Part shown: positions 22,401-37,400 of the stretch, piece after piece
How the letters are laid out: each line of letters starts with the position of its first letter
Position numbering within the stretch: the stretch's first letter is position 1
Assembly (NCBI GenBank): GCA_035578905.1
Contig: JAQJVL010000082.1
Span: 2,392,650 to 2,456,649 of the forward strand
Origin: Stictocephala bisonia
Taxonomy: Eukaryota; Arthropoda; Insecta; Hemiptera; Membracidae
Direction of reading: 5' to 3'
DNA: 64,000 bases
Translations under genes and position numbers: made by a program
Notes under the pieces: generated by a model
What the model saw: the letters and a program-made list of their open reading frames with translations, nothing else
Database searches by the model: none
What the model was told of the DNA's origin: nothing

Positions 22401-25400
22401 TGTAAAATAATCTAAAGCCTTGTGTGTTGCTTCCAGTCAAAAAACATACAACCTAAAGCCAGCCAGACTTGCACCCCATCAGCCAATGACAGTCGAGTTA
22501 GTGAGGTTTTACTGCATCTGACAAATTTTAACCTATAAAGATTATAACAAACCTTTAATTTCATGTCTTCTTACCAGAGGAATTAGGGGAGTGCTGAGAG
22601 CCCCTTGATGCTGACCGAGGTCCTCCAGTGCTAGGTGGAGAACCACCGGCACTTCGTGGGGATCCTGGGGGCAGCGTGTCTGCCACTGACATAAGTGCCG
22701 CCATGGGGGACTGGGTAGTGGCTCCGGATGTTGGTGGTGGCTGCCCTACTGCCCCCTCAGGAGGAGAGGTAGTCCTGGGACCCAAGGGTGATCCAGCTCC
22801 AGCACTCAAGGATCCACCACCAGGATAGCCTGATTAACAACATCCATCACTTAAACTGACAGTTGCACCAACATTAATGATTAGTAATCCTTACATATTA
22901 AGTGAAGCTGTGGTTGGTAAACACCAACTACTCCCTTATTTCTTGACCAATTTTAAAATTGTAACGTTTGAAGCATCTATAAATTTTCCTGAACTCATAG
23001 TTGTGCATAACAGAATTTATTTTTCAATATTTTCACCCAGAAGGGTATGGGAAGCGCTAAAACTACATTTTTTGGCCATACCAATAAAAAAAGAGAGTTA
23101 ATATTATTCAGGAGGTTATCCTACACTGTCTAAACTTGGTAAGAACGAACATAGTAAAATACACTTATCTGCGAGGTTGGATCTGTTTAATTTTCGTATA
23201 AACATATGGTTTATTGTTTATACTAATATTTATTAGACACATCAATGTTTACACCACATTTTTTAAAAATCATATGTAATAAGTGCTATTTTTAAGTTTA
23301 AGAATCTTCAAAGCTTTTGTTAATTTGCTGTTTTTTGGCAGTTTAAACCGTTACTTTTTAATAAATGCTAAATTTGTATTACTTGTTAGTTTTTCACATT
23401 TGTTAGGGTTTTCATTTTATTTTCTTGTTGAATTTATATTAATTTTGACTATGTGTACAAAATATATGTCTTACATTTTCAATCCAAGTTTAAAAATATG
23501 AGAGCTCCTCCTGTTAGTACAGTTGATTCTGGTTAGCTAAAAGGTATCTTTTATCTTGTGGTTTTAACTTGGATGACTATCTGACCTTGTTATGAACTCC
23601 TTATATGTATGGGTGGGCGGGTAGGCCAGTAACTCTTTATATGTATGGGTGGATAGGTGGGCAAGTAAATCCTTATATGTATGGGCAGGTGGGTGGGCAA
23701 GTAATTCCTTATATGTATGGGCGGACGGGTGGGCAAGTAACTCCTTATATGTATGGGCAGGCGGGTGGGCAAGTAACTCCTTATATGTATGGGTGGGCAA
23801 GTAACTCCTTATATGTATGGGCGGACGGGTGGGCAAGTAACTCCTTATTAGTATGGGCGGGCCAGTAACTCCTTATATGTATGGGTGGGCGGGTAGGCAA
23901 GTAACTCCTTATATGTATAGGTGGGCGGGTGGGCAAGTAACTCCTTATATGTATGGGTGGGCCAGTAACTCCTTATATGTATGGGTGGGCAGGTGGGCAA
24001 GTAACTCCTTAAATGTATGGGCGGGCGGGCCAGTACCAACTATCAGTACCAGTGTTTTTTTTATTGTCTCAGGTGGTTTTAAGAGTCACTGACAATAATA
24101 AGTGTAGTCATATTGATCTACAGACAAACTGTTCTTCCCTCTTTAAAAAAACAACCAATTTATCATATATTTATTTTTTAAATCAAACCACCATTGATTT
24201 GTATGAATTGAAATAAATACAAAAAACGTAAATTGTTTTAAAGCAAAATAAAATGGGGTCAATAATTTGGGGCTGTAATAGAATAAATACTGAGGAAACA
24301 TTTATGATTTTAAAACTTAAAAGGAAAATGTTCAATATTTTGCAGATTAACAGTACAGTGAGCAGTGTAAAACAGTTTTAAAAATGACATATAATTAAAC
24401 CCTGCAAGATTCAGGTACCGACTTCTTATATTGGTATAAAACAAATTAAAATTCTGATAGCAGTAATACTTTCTATTTCAGATTGTTCATTGTAAATAAG
24501 AATCAATAATGAAATCTACAAACCTTCAATTAATTTACTGTTGGGACACGTTTCAATGCAGGGGTGTCCTTCAATTAATTTACTGTCAGGACACGTTTCA
24601 AAGGCAGGGGTGTCCACTAGTAAAATTAGAATAAATTACTTTTAGAAAAGAAGCCACTCAAGACTATTCGGTCATTCATTTCTAAGAAGCCGATCATAGA
24701 GATATGGGTGAATATGAGGGGTGAATGAGTGTGATGAGTGCAGATGAACGAGTGTAGTAATTGTCACTATCTGAGTTCGACTTAGCTCAGAATTTTCACC
24801 CCTGTATGATTTTACAGATTCCCACAATAAGATTTATAATAACAATGGACTATCTTCTGTACATAACAAGGTCTTCACTCAAGTTTCCAAGTCACTCAAG
24901 TCATCCAAGTTAAAACCACAAGGTAAAAGATACCTTTTAGCTAACCATAATCAAATGTACGAACAGGAGCTCTCATAATTTTAAACCTGGATCAGAAATG
25001 TAAGGCATATATTTTATACAAAAAGTTCAAATTGTTATAAATACAACAACTAAATGAAATTAAAACCCTAACAAATTGGAAAAACTAACAAGTAATCAAA
25101 ATTTAGCATTTATTAAAACCTTTATTAAAAGGTTTAAACTGCCAAAAATCAGTATATTAACAAAAGCATTGAAGAATTACCAACAGAACTAAGAGGTTTT
25201 TTTGTTTATCGAGAAATTTATTTGGTCTTAAAATTGGTCTTATCGAGAATAAATCCACACTGTCTGGAAACCAGACTGGAAGTCATGACAATTTCTTATC
25301 AATCCAGCCCACCCTGAAAGAAACATTTTCATTCTTGCTCTTACAAGTAATTCATTAGTAAAATTATGAATAAACATAAATATTTATTTACGACAAGTCT

Positions 25401-28400
25401 TCAAATATGCTACTAATTTGAATGCACAACTATTAAAAGTAATAGTTGCATGGCCACTAAAATCTTAAATCATAATAAAGCTTTAGACAAGTATAATATA
25501 AAAAACCTTTATTGAAAAATGGTCGTTTTAAGCTGTCAATAATAATAATAGAAATTTAGTCCCAAATATTTTTTAAAGATGATTTAAATAATGAATGTTC
25601 TATTTCTTTTGTGATTTCCCTTGGTCTGGAGAAGCTAAATGAGCAGATCACCATAATACTTGTGCAGTATCTTGTACTTCTACGCAATAAATTTGTGACT
25701 TGTGACGTTGACTTGTATTATAATCTATCTATACCATAACACAATTTATCTGTATATATTCAGTCACAAAAAAACAATATTGTACTATCACTGCCTATCA
25801 TTGCCAAATTGTACTATCATTGCCAAAATACTAAAAATAAAACATGGCATAAGGAGGGATAACTTTATTGATCTGCGATAACTCAAACCCATTATTTTAC
25901 TATCAGCTGATATTTACAACACTTTTATAGAACAAGATACACTTGAGGAAAGGAATGCATCCATTGTACTGAAGTTATGGGCTGAAGTAATGTCACACAT
26001 AAATAGATATCAGTATGAGTCACTATATGCAACTAGTGATTGTGGTGAATCAAACTGTACAGAATGACTAATGACATTTAATTTTTAATTTAAAGAGCAA
26101 GAAATTAAATCTTGTTTCTTTCACAGTAATAAAATTCATTTGTTATTTATAGGAAAGTATGTTTACTATTGATTATTCATGATCACTTTTCAAAAACATA
26201 AGCTTAGTTTAGCTTAAAAATCAAACTTTAGCTACCATGAAAAATTGGGAGTTAAAAAGACAAGAAAACAGCTTTCCAAGAACTGGGCTACAACAACTTC
26301 AATAGTTAAAATAAACTATGGCAAAATGTAAGTATTAAGACATCATTATCATCAACTTGTTCTGTCATCAGGCAGGTCTTGCTGCAATCTTCCACTAAAC
26401 CTCTTTGTTTTCAGCAAGTCTTTTTGTTGTGTCATACTTCCCTCTGTTCCTTCACTGTTAACCACTTGATATCTTCTTCCTTTTCCTCTAACTTGTCTTT
26501 CTATAGCTGTTCTCAACACTCTCTCCTCTCATCACATGTTCTAACCATTTCATTTTCCTTTTCCTTATAGTTTTCAGTATTTCCCTCTCTTCCCCCACTC
26601 TTCTCAGTATTTCTTCAGTTCACACTTTATCCTCCTTTCTTATTTTCTCCATTCTTCTCCACTTCCACACTTCCATTGCTTCCAATTTCTTCTCGACTTC
26701 TTTCCTGAGTCCATGATTTCGTACCATATAATAAAACTTTTCACAAATTATTATCCAATGGTCCACAATGTAAACTTCTATAAATATGTGTCATCTTATA
26801 AACCCCAGCATGAAGAAATTCAATTTTAGTTGAATATGATTCACTCAATCGTAATTCCTTATTTGCTTATGTTTTAGAAATCAGTAGGTACCCGCGTTGT
26901 GAATAAACTATTTAGCGTTTTCTAGATTTCTTCTCAGAAGTAAAAATTGCAGTTAGATAAGTGACAGGATTTAGCAGAGTTCCAAGGGGCTAATTTAAAA
27001 TATTCAAGAGTTTCATAATGGGCATGAGATTATCTTCAGAACTATAAATGTAGACAAGTCACATTAATGTAAATTCCAATAAAAAGATAAAAATAACTAA
27101 GTATTTCAGAGAATGTAATGGTAGATCCAAAACAATGAATCCAAATTTTTAGTAAAAATGCCTACAGTTTCAGCTGACCTAACTTCATCTTAACTTTAAG
27201 TACAAGGATTAGCTACAAATATTAAACTCTCATAAAAATAAATAAATTAGCTAAGATATACTATCTCATAGGAATTATGTAAGGAATAAAATAGCCTTAA
27301 CTTGTATGAAGCAGTAGAGTTCTTTGTAACTAATAACACAAATAATGAAAGTACTATAATAAGATCATGATAAGTGCCCAGTTGAAGGACAAGTAGTGCA
27401 TCATGTGCTAACTTATCTCATTTAGATAAGAGGAGTATAGTGTTTTGGGCACCAACACACTTAACCCAACCAGAATATATTGTTGAAGTAAATATAGAGT
27501 ATGACTGTACAAAGTTATTTAAAGCAAATAAGATGACAATTTAAGATTTCTGGGAACCTATATATTCAGACAAATTATACCAGTGTTCTGAAAACCTATA
27601 TATTCAGGCAAATATAGCACAGTGCTCTGGGAATTTATATATCAGGTAAATATAGTGCAGTGTTCTGGAAACCAATATAATCAGACAAATAAAATATAGT
27701 AGTATTCTTAGAATCTATAAAATCATACAAATATGGGGCAGTGTTCTGGAAACCCATATATTCAGACAAACATAGCACAGTTCTGAGAAACCTATATATA
27801 TTCAGAAAAATATAGCTAAAAGTCTGTGGACCTCTTTAATTAGTCTGCGAATGAGTCTCCCAAATAGGCAAAAGATAAATTACTCAAATATATTTTATAT
27901 TATGAGACCTTATTCCTGAATTAGATAGAGCCTACAGTAGATAATTTATCAAGATATATGGTAGATAACTTATCTAAATAAGATAAGAACTCTGCAGGAT
28001 TGTTCTGGGTAACATGAATACACCATGGTATAAATAAATTACCCAATAACCTTTTCTTCTGTTTAAGTAGATTTTTATGAAAAATAAATAAATAAAAAAT
28101 AAATGGTTGACAATTTACTGAATAAGATAACAACGCAGGAATTTTCTGGGTAACATGAATAACATACATCATGACAACAAAATTGTAAATTACTCAACAA
28201 CTCTTTTATATAAATATTCTTGAAATAGATATTTGGTATAAAACTTAACAACTCCATAAGGTAAAACATGTTCAGGATTGTTCTGAATAACATGAATTCA
28301 CAATGACTGGAACTCCCAAACAAAAAGTTAAAATTACCCAAGAACATTTTCCTGTGAGAATATGTTATTGAAGTATGTACACAGTATATAGAACTTATAT

Positions 28401-31400
28401 TTCAATAAGATAAGAAATATGCAGGAATGTTTGAGAAGCTGATTAGAAGTGTGTAAACCTGATTTAATTGTAACATTAACCGTGTTGTAATGTTACCGAG
28501 TATTCGTGTTCTGGTTTGAGGCTACTTACTGTATCTATTTTAATTTTATGAAAGACTCGCATGCGGATCCAGTCTGAGTTTGGACATTCTTAGGAAATCA
28601 ACCGAGGTAAAGTAAAACCATTATTAATTAAATATGAACATCTACCTCCACACTATATAACTTCCAAACAAGTGAAAACTTGAAAAGTTAAGCGAAATGG
28701 CAATATGGGATTTTATATCAACACTTAGACCTATGGATACAATACTAACACAAGTTTAGATGTAATGTCAGGAGTCTGAATCAGAGGTATAACGTTGGTT
28801 CGAATCCTGGCCTTGACTGGAAATTTTTACTACATTAAAACAAATATAAAAACCATTGTTATATTTGTAAAGAAATAAAATCCATGACTTTACATTTTAT
28901 GGCAAAACTTTAGTTTTGATCAAAAATTAATTCAAAACACGATTATTATACAGACAGGACAACAGTAAACGAAGCAGCACGGCAACAGTGCGCGCAAATG
29001 TGGCAACACAGCCCATGACGTCACACTGCATGGCTGGGCGATTACGGCACTGCATTCCACGGCGTAGCCGAGATGAGCCGAGTTCACCCGAGCACCGACG
29101 GAAACAAATGAAGGCCATGACGTCATGCCTATTCACCACTGGGGAACGAATCGATGGCCTCTGCCACGGCACCGCTCTACATTCCGCTCACCGTACCTAT
29201 CCACGTATTGTGGGCTACCCGCTCGGCGAGGAGGTTGGCATGTGCAAAGGAATGAGTCACCCGCAGCACACTCAATGGAATATTCCACCAAATGCTCAAT
29301 TAATTGATGTACGTTAAAGAGATGATAATTGGAGAGGAAATTTGTTTTACTGTATAAACCGTACAACGGTTTGTATTATAATATCAAGATTAGTTTTAGA
29401 CCTTTGATAATTTTTGCTCGACGAGGATTTTTGTTAGGCCCAAATATTTACTAAAAGTAAGTAATGTGAGCTAATTGTAATAGGAAATAAATAAAATGTA
29501 CATCCAATCTTGAAATTAGTTTCATCAAATTTCAAGAAATACTACTTTGAAAAAGGATAATTTTAAATAATAAAAAGAAACGTTTAATTAACGATACGAA
29601 CAAACAAATCGCATCAATTTCCAGAGGTTGTAGGGAATTCGATTATTCAGAACGTAATAAAGACAAGATACAATTAGCAAGTAGAGTAAAACAAAACTGG
29701 CATAAATATGGACGTGGGAAGCATGGACGGAATACACTAGGACAAAGTGTGAGAAAGGAAGTGGCCTATTGTCCCTAGAGTGAATGGCCCGGCAAGTGCG
29801 AGAGGGGAGTCTGAACTGTTCTCGCCGCCTACCATCTCGTGTACAAGGCTAGTCATACAGTGGCACTCATATCGGCTGTTCTGGCCCCACCATGCCAAAG
29901 AAGCCGACTGGCACCACAGATATGCCTCAGAAAGTATGAGAGCGAAGTCTGAACTGTTCTCGCCGCCTGTAGTCTCGTGTTCAAGGGTAATCATCATACA
30001 GTGGCACTCATATCGACAGTAGAGAACAGTTCTGGCCCCACAATGCCAAAGAAGCCGACTGACACCACAGTCGATAAATGACCTTCGACAGAAATTTCTT
30101 CGCAGTTCGCAAGCACGAGGGATAACTCCGAACTTCTTGTAGACACAGTATCGTGCACAGGGCCATTCTAGGTCCGAAGTGAAAAGAACATCAAGCGGCG
30201 ATTTCGAACTTCTTGTCGATACCGTATCGTGTACAAGACCATTACACTACGGACAAAGCAAACCTGCTAGGAGGCACGACATATTTAACTAAACAAATTG
30301 TCCACAACTGAATAAGTTGGCATCAAACATCCACCTATCCTGTCACTTCAATTCAATTATTCCATAAAAGAAAAAATTGAGTTTAGTATAAAATTAATAG
30401 ACATCCACAAGTCATTTAGAGCACTTTGCTACTCAATTATGTTCCTTCATTCCCGACTTGTTTTGTTGTCTTCTGCTTTCACTAATTGTTCTGCCCCTAA
30501 AATATAGTTAAAACTTTACTTTAAATATCCTTTCCTTTATCATTTTAAGATAATTGTTGTACGTGAAATATTCTATAAGTACTGAAAGTTCATCTATTAT
30601 TTTAACAAATAATTCAGGGCGCTATTTGTCTTGAGATTTTCTGTTACTGTATTTGTCGTTTAAGTTTGTACAAGTTATTATTTGTTACCTGGTTTGAAAA
30701 TGAGTAAGTACGTTTTCCTATTTTGTTTCTTATCGGCTTGGAGCCTTTGCATGCACCATCAGTAAGAAACATTGATCGGAACTAGAATTTGGAAATGTTA
30801 AAGATTCAAATAAACATTAAAAAATCGATTTCTAGGGCATATTTGCGGCGCTAATGTAAATTATCGCTGTTTGAAAATGGCGTTCCTTCTATCGACTTCC
30901 AGAATCGACAGCTATTTCCCAAAACGATAGAATTTACCGTTAAACATAACGGGCAAACAATTTTATTTTTTACAAAACAACATGGCGTTAAAAACAAACA
31001 AATTATAAAATCATTAGCGGTCATTAGATACCGTAAACAACCCTTAAGTACAAACAAAACTGACAACAAGCACATTTTGGTCGATGTCAAACACACTGAT
31101 GAGGACTTGCGTTACAATTGACCGATACCTAGAGGCATGACAGGCTTGCAGGTTCGCTATATTAGGGCAAGGCAAGCTTGACATCATGCCAATAGTGACA
31201 TCACCAGTGTTGCCAATTCGTGCACGCTCGCGCCATAATCGCACTGTTCGCCAGCCAGCCGTACAGCCGTACAGTGGTGGCGATCTGTGATCCACTTCCG
31301 AGCACCTAATTGACAATCTATATATAACATAACGTGATGATTGTGTGGTCATCGAAACGGACGTCTGGAGCCCTTCAAGGTTAGATTGTAAATACGTTCC

Positions 31401-34400
31401 TGTGTCAACATGTATGAAATGTTGGTCAGTTAAAAACAGTGATTATTCTCTGACAGCAAACGTAGTAAAAATGTAAATGTGTTAAAAATTAACGGTGCTT
31501 TTTATGTTCCAGTAAAAAAAACACAAGAGCGAAAATTGTAATGTAAAAGAAGGCCTACTATCAGCTGGCCCCCCTAGAGCACCATAGTCCTTAGTGCCAC
31601 AGAGTTATTCTATCTGGTACTATCAGCTGGCCTCTGGAGCAATTGGGTTCGTAATGTCACAAAGTTACTCTGTCTGGCACTATCAGCTGCCCTCTAAGGG
31701 TCCACAGGCAGCTTGAGTCTTTAGTGCCAGATTACTTTGTCTTGGAAGTGAGGGATTTTTGCCAACTCTAGATTCATAAAATCATTAATTAATTATCTTC
31801 AGACTCAAGACCAAGAAATGTGCCTGATCTGTGTTTTACATGGAACTAAACATACATTTTTATTTAACTGATTTCCAAACATGTTGATACTAGGAACATG
31901 CCAGTTTTAGGACTAACCCGACTGATTTGAATTTGACAAAGTAATTTTGAGGGGGAGTGATTGACCATGTTGGATCTATTCTTCATAAGCACAAGACCCA
32001 TAACATGGGACAAGCTATTTACAGATTTTTCCGAAAAAAATATGTTTAGTGTGTCATTTTTTATGTTAATATAACGATGAATGTTGATTGGTTTGGGTAT
32101 TTTAATTTGAATAATGTTTGTGATATATTATGTACTTAAAATCACGCTGCTATAAAAAATCTATTAAAAAACAAAAACATAGATAAATTGGGAAATCCAA
32201 TAAGCAATCAATATTAAGCATCTTTCCACGTTCGAGAGTTAATGAGCATGTAAATCGTTCGGATAATGAACAAACTCTTCAATGGAGCTATTATATGCCT
32301 GATTTAAGAAAATGAATTACTGGTTTTTGAAGAATAGATTCGTGCTGGCCGGAAACCTGGCCGAGTATCACTCAAGCCCACCCTTGGGGCAATGAATACA
32401 CACTCTCTTGGGGTCTCATCTCATCCTCAAGTCCTTGCAATTGACCTCCGATTCATAAACCTATATATAGGCCTATCCATCCTGCTCAAAACCCGGAAAT
32501 AAGAATTTCACAAAACTACCTATGGGTGTTATCAATTACGAACCGACGTTAAATTTTTCGTAAATTTGAACTTCGATTCATGAATAATTTAGTCTAAACA
32601 TTTCAGAACGCCTCACTATCGTAGTTCCACTACGTCAGCTGGGCAGCAAGGTTGTCGGGCCAATGGCCTCGGCGTCTGCACTAACCGCTTTCTAAGCAAG
32701 GAAGAAAGCTGTGACGTAACCCAATACGGATGTTCCTCCGCGAAATATGACGCCAGCCGGCTCTAACACCGTTCGGTCGGTAAACTATGCACAAAATTTC
32801 TGCAAACAGGAATTTACAAATTTACTTGGATGTAAACCCCAAGTAGTTTAGAAAAGAAAAGAAACTACGATATGCAATTGAAATTTGTACATTAGAATTA
32901 AAAAGTGGGTTTTATATTACACTTATTCTTCATTTTTCGCTTCACGAAAAACGTTAAAAACATGGGTTTCGTATCGTAAAATTTGAAGTTTCATTTGATA
33001 GCTGAAGAACCGTTCCATTGTCCACAAGTTGAATGTTGTAAAAACTGATTATTTTTATAATTTTTCTGAAGTTGAATACAGTATATGAAACTTCGTCATT
33101 CTGAACGATTTTAAATTCAAAAACTCCAAAAATCAACTTTTGGTTCACTAGGATTAGATTTTTAATAATCACACAGAGCTCTCATTATAACTCAAAATAT
33201 TAATAAACACGGACTGTGTTAACTATTATAATGAGAAATAGAATAAAAGTAGAATAATTTACAGTTGTAAAACAGAACTAAATGTTTTGGCTCGCTAACG
33301 ATAAAATTGCATGTATACTATACTGTAATAGGATTATAGACTTCCCAGCAGAGATATGGAGGTTGAAAAACGGCTGCCTTAAAATAGAAAACTCAAATCT
33401 AGGCTATATAGTAATTGCAAATTTTCTCTCTTGTAGGCGTATTACATCTATGTCATAATACGAGCCTAAACAATTGTAATTTCCGCAACAAGACTGAAAT
33501 CTGGACCAAACAGACAACAACTAGACCTACACATGGCCTCAATCAAGCGGAAGACAGAACCAGGGATTAACCCTTAGTACTCTACTTTATTTATTTTCAA
33601 CTTTTTCAGAGCTCTCCTGTCCTGCAATGCAGGCCATCGCCATGTTTCCTCTTAGCTCTAATTTATAATAGTGTGCCATGTCCATTGGATCTGCTGTCCC
33701 GCATAGCAGGACACATTCATTTATGTAAAATACTCTGCTGTCCTGCATTGCGGGACCAAGGTCACTCATGACATTTAAATTTTTATAATTATTTCTATTG
33801 TACCTAGAAGTTTCAGAGTTATTTTTAATGAATGAGAACTAATTAATGAACGAAATTTTACCCTTGATAATAAAGTGAATATATATTTTCAAAATAAAAT
33901 ATGCATTTGATTATACCAATTCTTCAATGCTAATTACATATGATTAGGATTACCTAAATAAATATGTTATAATAAGTTCTCTTGACAATTGTATTACTGT
34001 TTTATATTAGTAATAGCATCAAGAATTTAATTTGAAGTGTTTCTTTATTGTAATGTAAAGCGGCGATTTGTGAAGGTTAGTAGAAGTCAGACCCCTCACC
34101 CCTCCCTCTCCCACCAATCTTGTTTTTGTTGATGCTGATTTGAAAACCTTCCGTAAACAAAGGAGCCCTATAAGAAGTTAACAATTTTAACATTCGTTAA
34201 CTTCTTATAGGCCTAATTATAACGCAATTTTAGAATTGTATTATGTCTTTTTAACTATTTCGTCCTTATTTTTTATTTATATTATATATATTTATTTTAT
34301 GCTTCTAGCAAAATCTTATTATCACCAAACATTCTCCTGTTATTTAGATTATCAGTTAGTTCAACATTTTAAATTAAAAGTATGTATTAAAGTAAATAAA

Positions 34401-37400
34401 TACTGTTACAACTATAACATATGTTATATTTTAAATATCTTATTATTCAATTATGGTGATTATTATAAACAATAGTATTCGATTTCTCATTTATTTCTAT
34501 ATTGAAACGTGTTCAGTAAAGTTTAATTGATCTATAAATATACATATTACAAGTAAAATTGATTGTTTTTGTAACTGTTTATCCTGTTTACGATACATTT
34601 AATTAATGTATATTAATTTTTAGTAGAAAAAGTGTATTTAATTGAAAAAAATAGTTTTTTTGTTTACTAAACAACATGTTTTATATTGGTAGTTAAATAT
34701 TAATTAGCCATGAAAGACAATGTAATCATCAAATAGTAGTAAAATAGATAAAATTGCCTAGCAAACATAACAAAAACGAAGTTTGTAGCTATTGTGGAAC
34801 TGTTCCAAATCTGTCCTTTTAAACACACATTTAAACTTGTTTACAACATGACAATCAAAAGAATTCAGAGTACAATGGCCGTCTGCACGTAAATAAAGAG
34901 AGAGCTACAGGGCACTCCGCCATGGGCTGCAATGCAGGCCAGCAGATCTCATGGACAGGCATACGATGCTTCTAATCAGAGCTGGAGGGGGAATCGCCAT
35001 GTCCCGCATAGCAGGACAGGAGAGCACTAAGGGTTAATGAATGGATAGATTATAAATAGAATACAGTGGATGGGATGGAAGCCGCGCGGTGGCAGCTGGC
35101 AGGCGCTGGCTACGTCACGACCTCCCCCCCCCCTGGCGGGGACCGGTTCGGCCCACCCAGGCGGTCAGGGAAAAGCAATAACGGGCTCCGGCAAGCCTGT
35201 TTTTGTTCAACATATCCCATTCCTTTAATCGGTTTTCGTTAGATAAAAACTAAACCTTTTTCTTAGGTTACAAGGAGTACTTACAAAAATATCACACTAG
35301 TTTTAAAAAAGTAGCTTTAGTATTTCACGATAACAGAATTTGATCCTTTCAAATACAGTAATCTGAATTTAAAGTCTCCAACTGATGAAACTGATTGAAT
35401 GATTGGTTGCAGCATTAAATAAAAAATTGTACTTTTCAACTCAATAACAAGTCATATAAAATACATTTATTAAACTAATGAGTTGGTCTCTAACTCCATA
35501 CAATATGTACACAATTTACAAATTGTAAAACCAGTTTATACATAAAGAATAGAGATATAAATTCTATGTTAGTGAAACTTGAACAATTTATAAGCACAAT
35601 GATTGTTCAGTTTAACTTATGTTAACTCTGATAAAATGTGATATAATAGGCATAATGGATTGCAAATTTACCACGAGTAGCAGCTTCCTAAAAATAAAGC
35701 CTATTCCAAAGTTATGTTCACACAAAATGATAAAAAGTATTGATGCCACAACAAAAAATTATGACCGTTTATTTTCATTAAAAATGACACCTTTGTGAAA
35801 CCCCTATTTATTTAATCGTTTCTGACAGATTCTTATTTTGCTAACGTGTTGTAATTAGCAATCAATACTGCTAGCAAGTGCCGTACCCAAAACAGGCTTA
35901 ATTAAAAATAAACTCACAATTTACCTGTAACAAAAATAAATAAATTTACATAACTTCTAAGAACACTTAAATAAAATTAATAATTTTTAAAACTACTACA
36001 TTACATTACATGCATAAAGTTCAAGCATTCAAAACAAACTGATTCAAACGATAAAAATTACAAAATTTAGAAAAAAGTGTAACACAAAAGCCCGGAGGAA
36101 ACTAGTATACTGTACAATACGCATGCAATTGCACAAATTTGGCATTTCACAAAAAAACGACGAAAAACAACCAATTGCAAACTGTTAGTAAAAGAATGTT
36201 AAATACCTCTTCCAATGTGACCCATGGATTGCAGAATTCTTTCCCCAATTACTGACATTAAAATCAGGTCTATCATTATAAGAATTTTATCTAACTCAGT
36301 CAATATGAAAAGGCTTAAAGCCCTAAAACAATTAATTCAATTACATTTATAACATTTTAATCAAAAAATGCGCTGTAACATGTATCAATCAGTTTCAAAA
36401 AATAAAAATGTCATCAGTTTCAAAACATAAAAATGTATGGTTATGTTGCTTTTTATGCTACTGTATGATAAAATAATGATAATTTGATTGTGTAAGTTTT
36501 AATTTATCGTAGGAATTAATTAAAAATAAATGTTTCTTCAAGAGTGAAATGTATGTATGTAATGTACAATGATATTTCTGAGTATCAAATCGTGATTTGT
36601 ATATATCTACCAAAGTAGGCCATACTAATAGGTTTATAATGATCAGTTTTAATAGGTATCTCCTTCCTCAACCCAACTATTTAAAACTCTTTCGTGCCTA
36701 TTTTCCTCTTTCCAATTATTATTATAACTTGACTATTAATTCAAAAACCTAACTATCATACCTATTGTGTACTTTTTAAGTAAGGATTGCTTCTAATTAT
36801 ATCAGGTTTAACAAGTAGGCCTAAAAAAGAATATAAAATGATATTCGAAGGTTGAATAAAGCAAATTTCAGTGGGGGGGAAACAATTGCTAAAATCACGT
36901 GTTGATTACCAAATTAAATTTTAGTTGCATTAGCTTTAGGTTAGTTTAGAGTAGCAAAATATCAATTCAAATCCCTTTCAAAATTTTCCACAAATATTTT
37001 GCACGCTTCTTTAAAATTAGGTCATTATACAAGGGTTTTGAGAAAAATAACTGTTAATTAACAACCATGAGTAGTCTTTGTAAATTGTTACCTATATTGT
37101 GGTAAACAAAACTAAGCAAGATTGTACTATTGATATGGTCATTTATTAAAAATATTATACCTCGATCAGAGATAAATAATTTGAAAAAATATAAAAAAAT
37201 GACCTTAAGTCCATTTCCCGGGCATTGCCTACGTTTTATTGACCGCAACTGTAAAATAAATCTACGTCTGCGTCAGTGCGCTACGTCATTACTCGTCCTT
37301 TGTATGGTAACCAGAATCGAGGTGTGCGCATGCGCCTGTGACGTCACCCGACGAGTGGCGGCCATGTTACGTGCATGGGAAGGGGGAGTTATCGATCGGC

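Noticed and set aside
23564..24092. Repeat-protein-like frames on both strands
   Set aside because: Produced by the 36-bp period of the second G-rich minisatellite.
26379..26570. 63-codon Ser/Phe/Cys-rich frame
   Set aside because: Lies in a pyrimidine-rich intron stretch; composition alone explains it.
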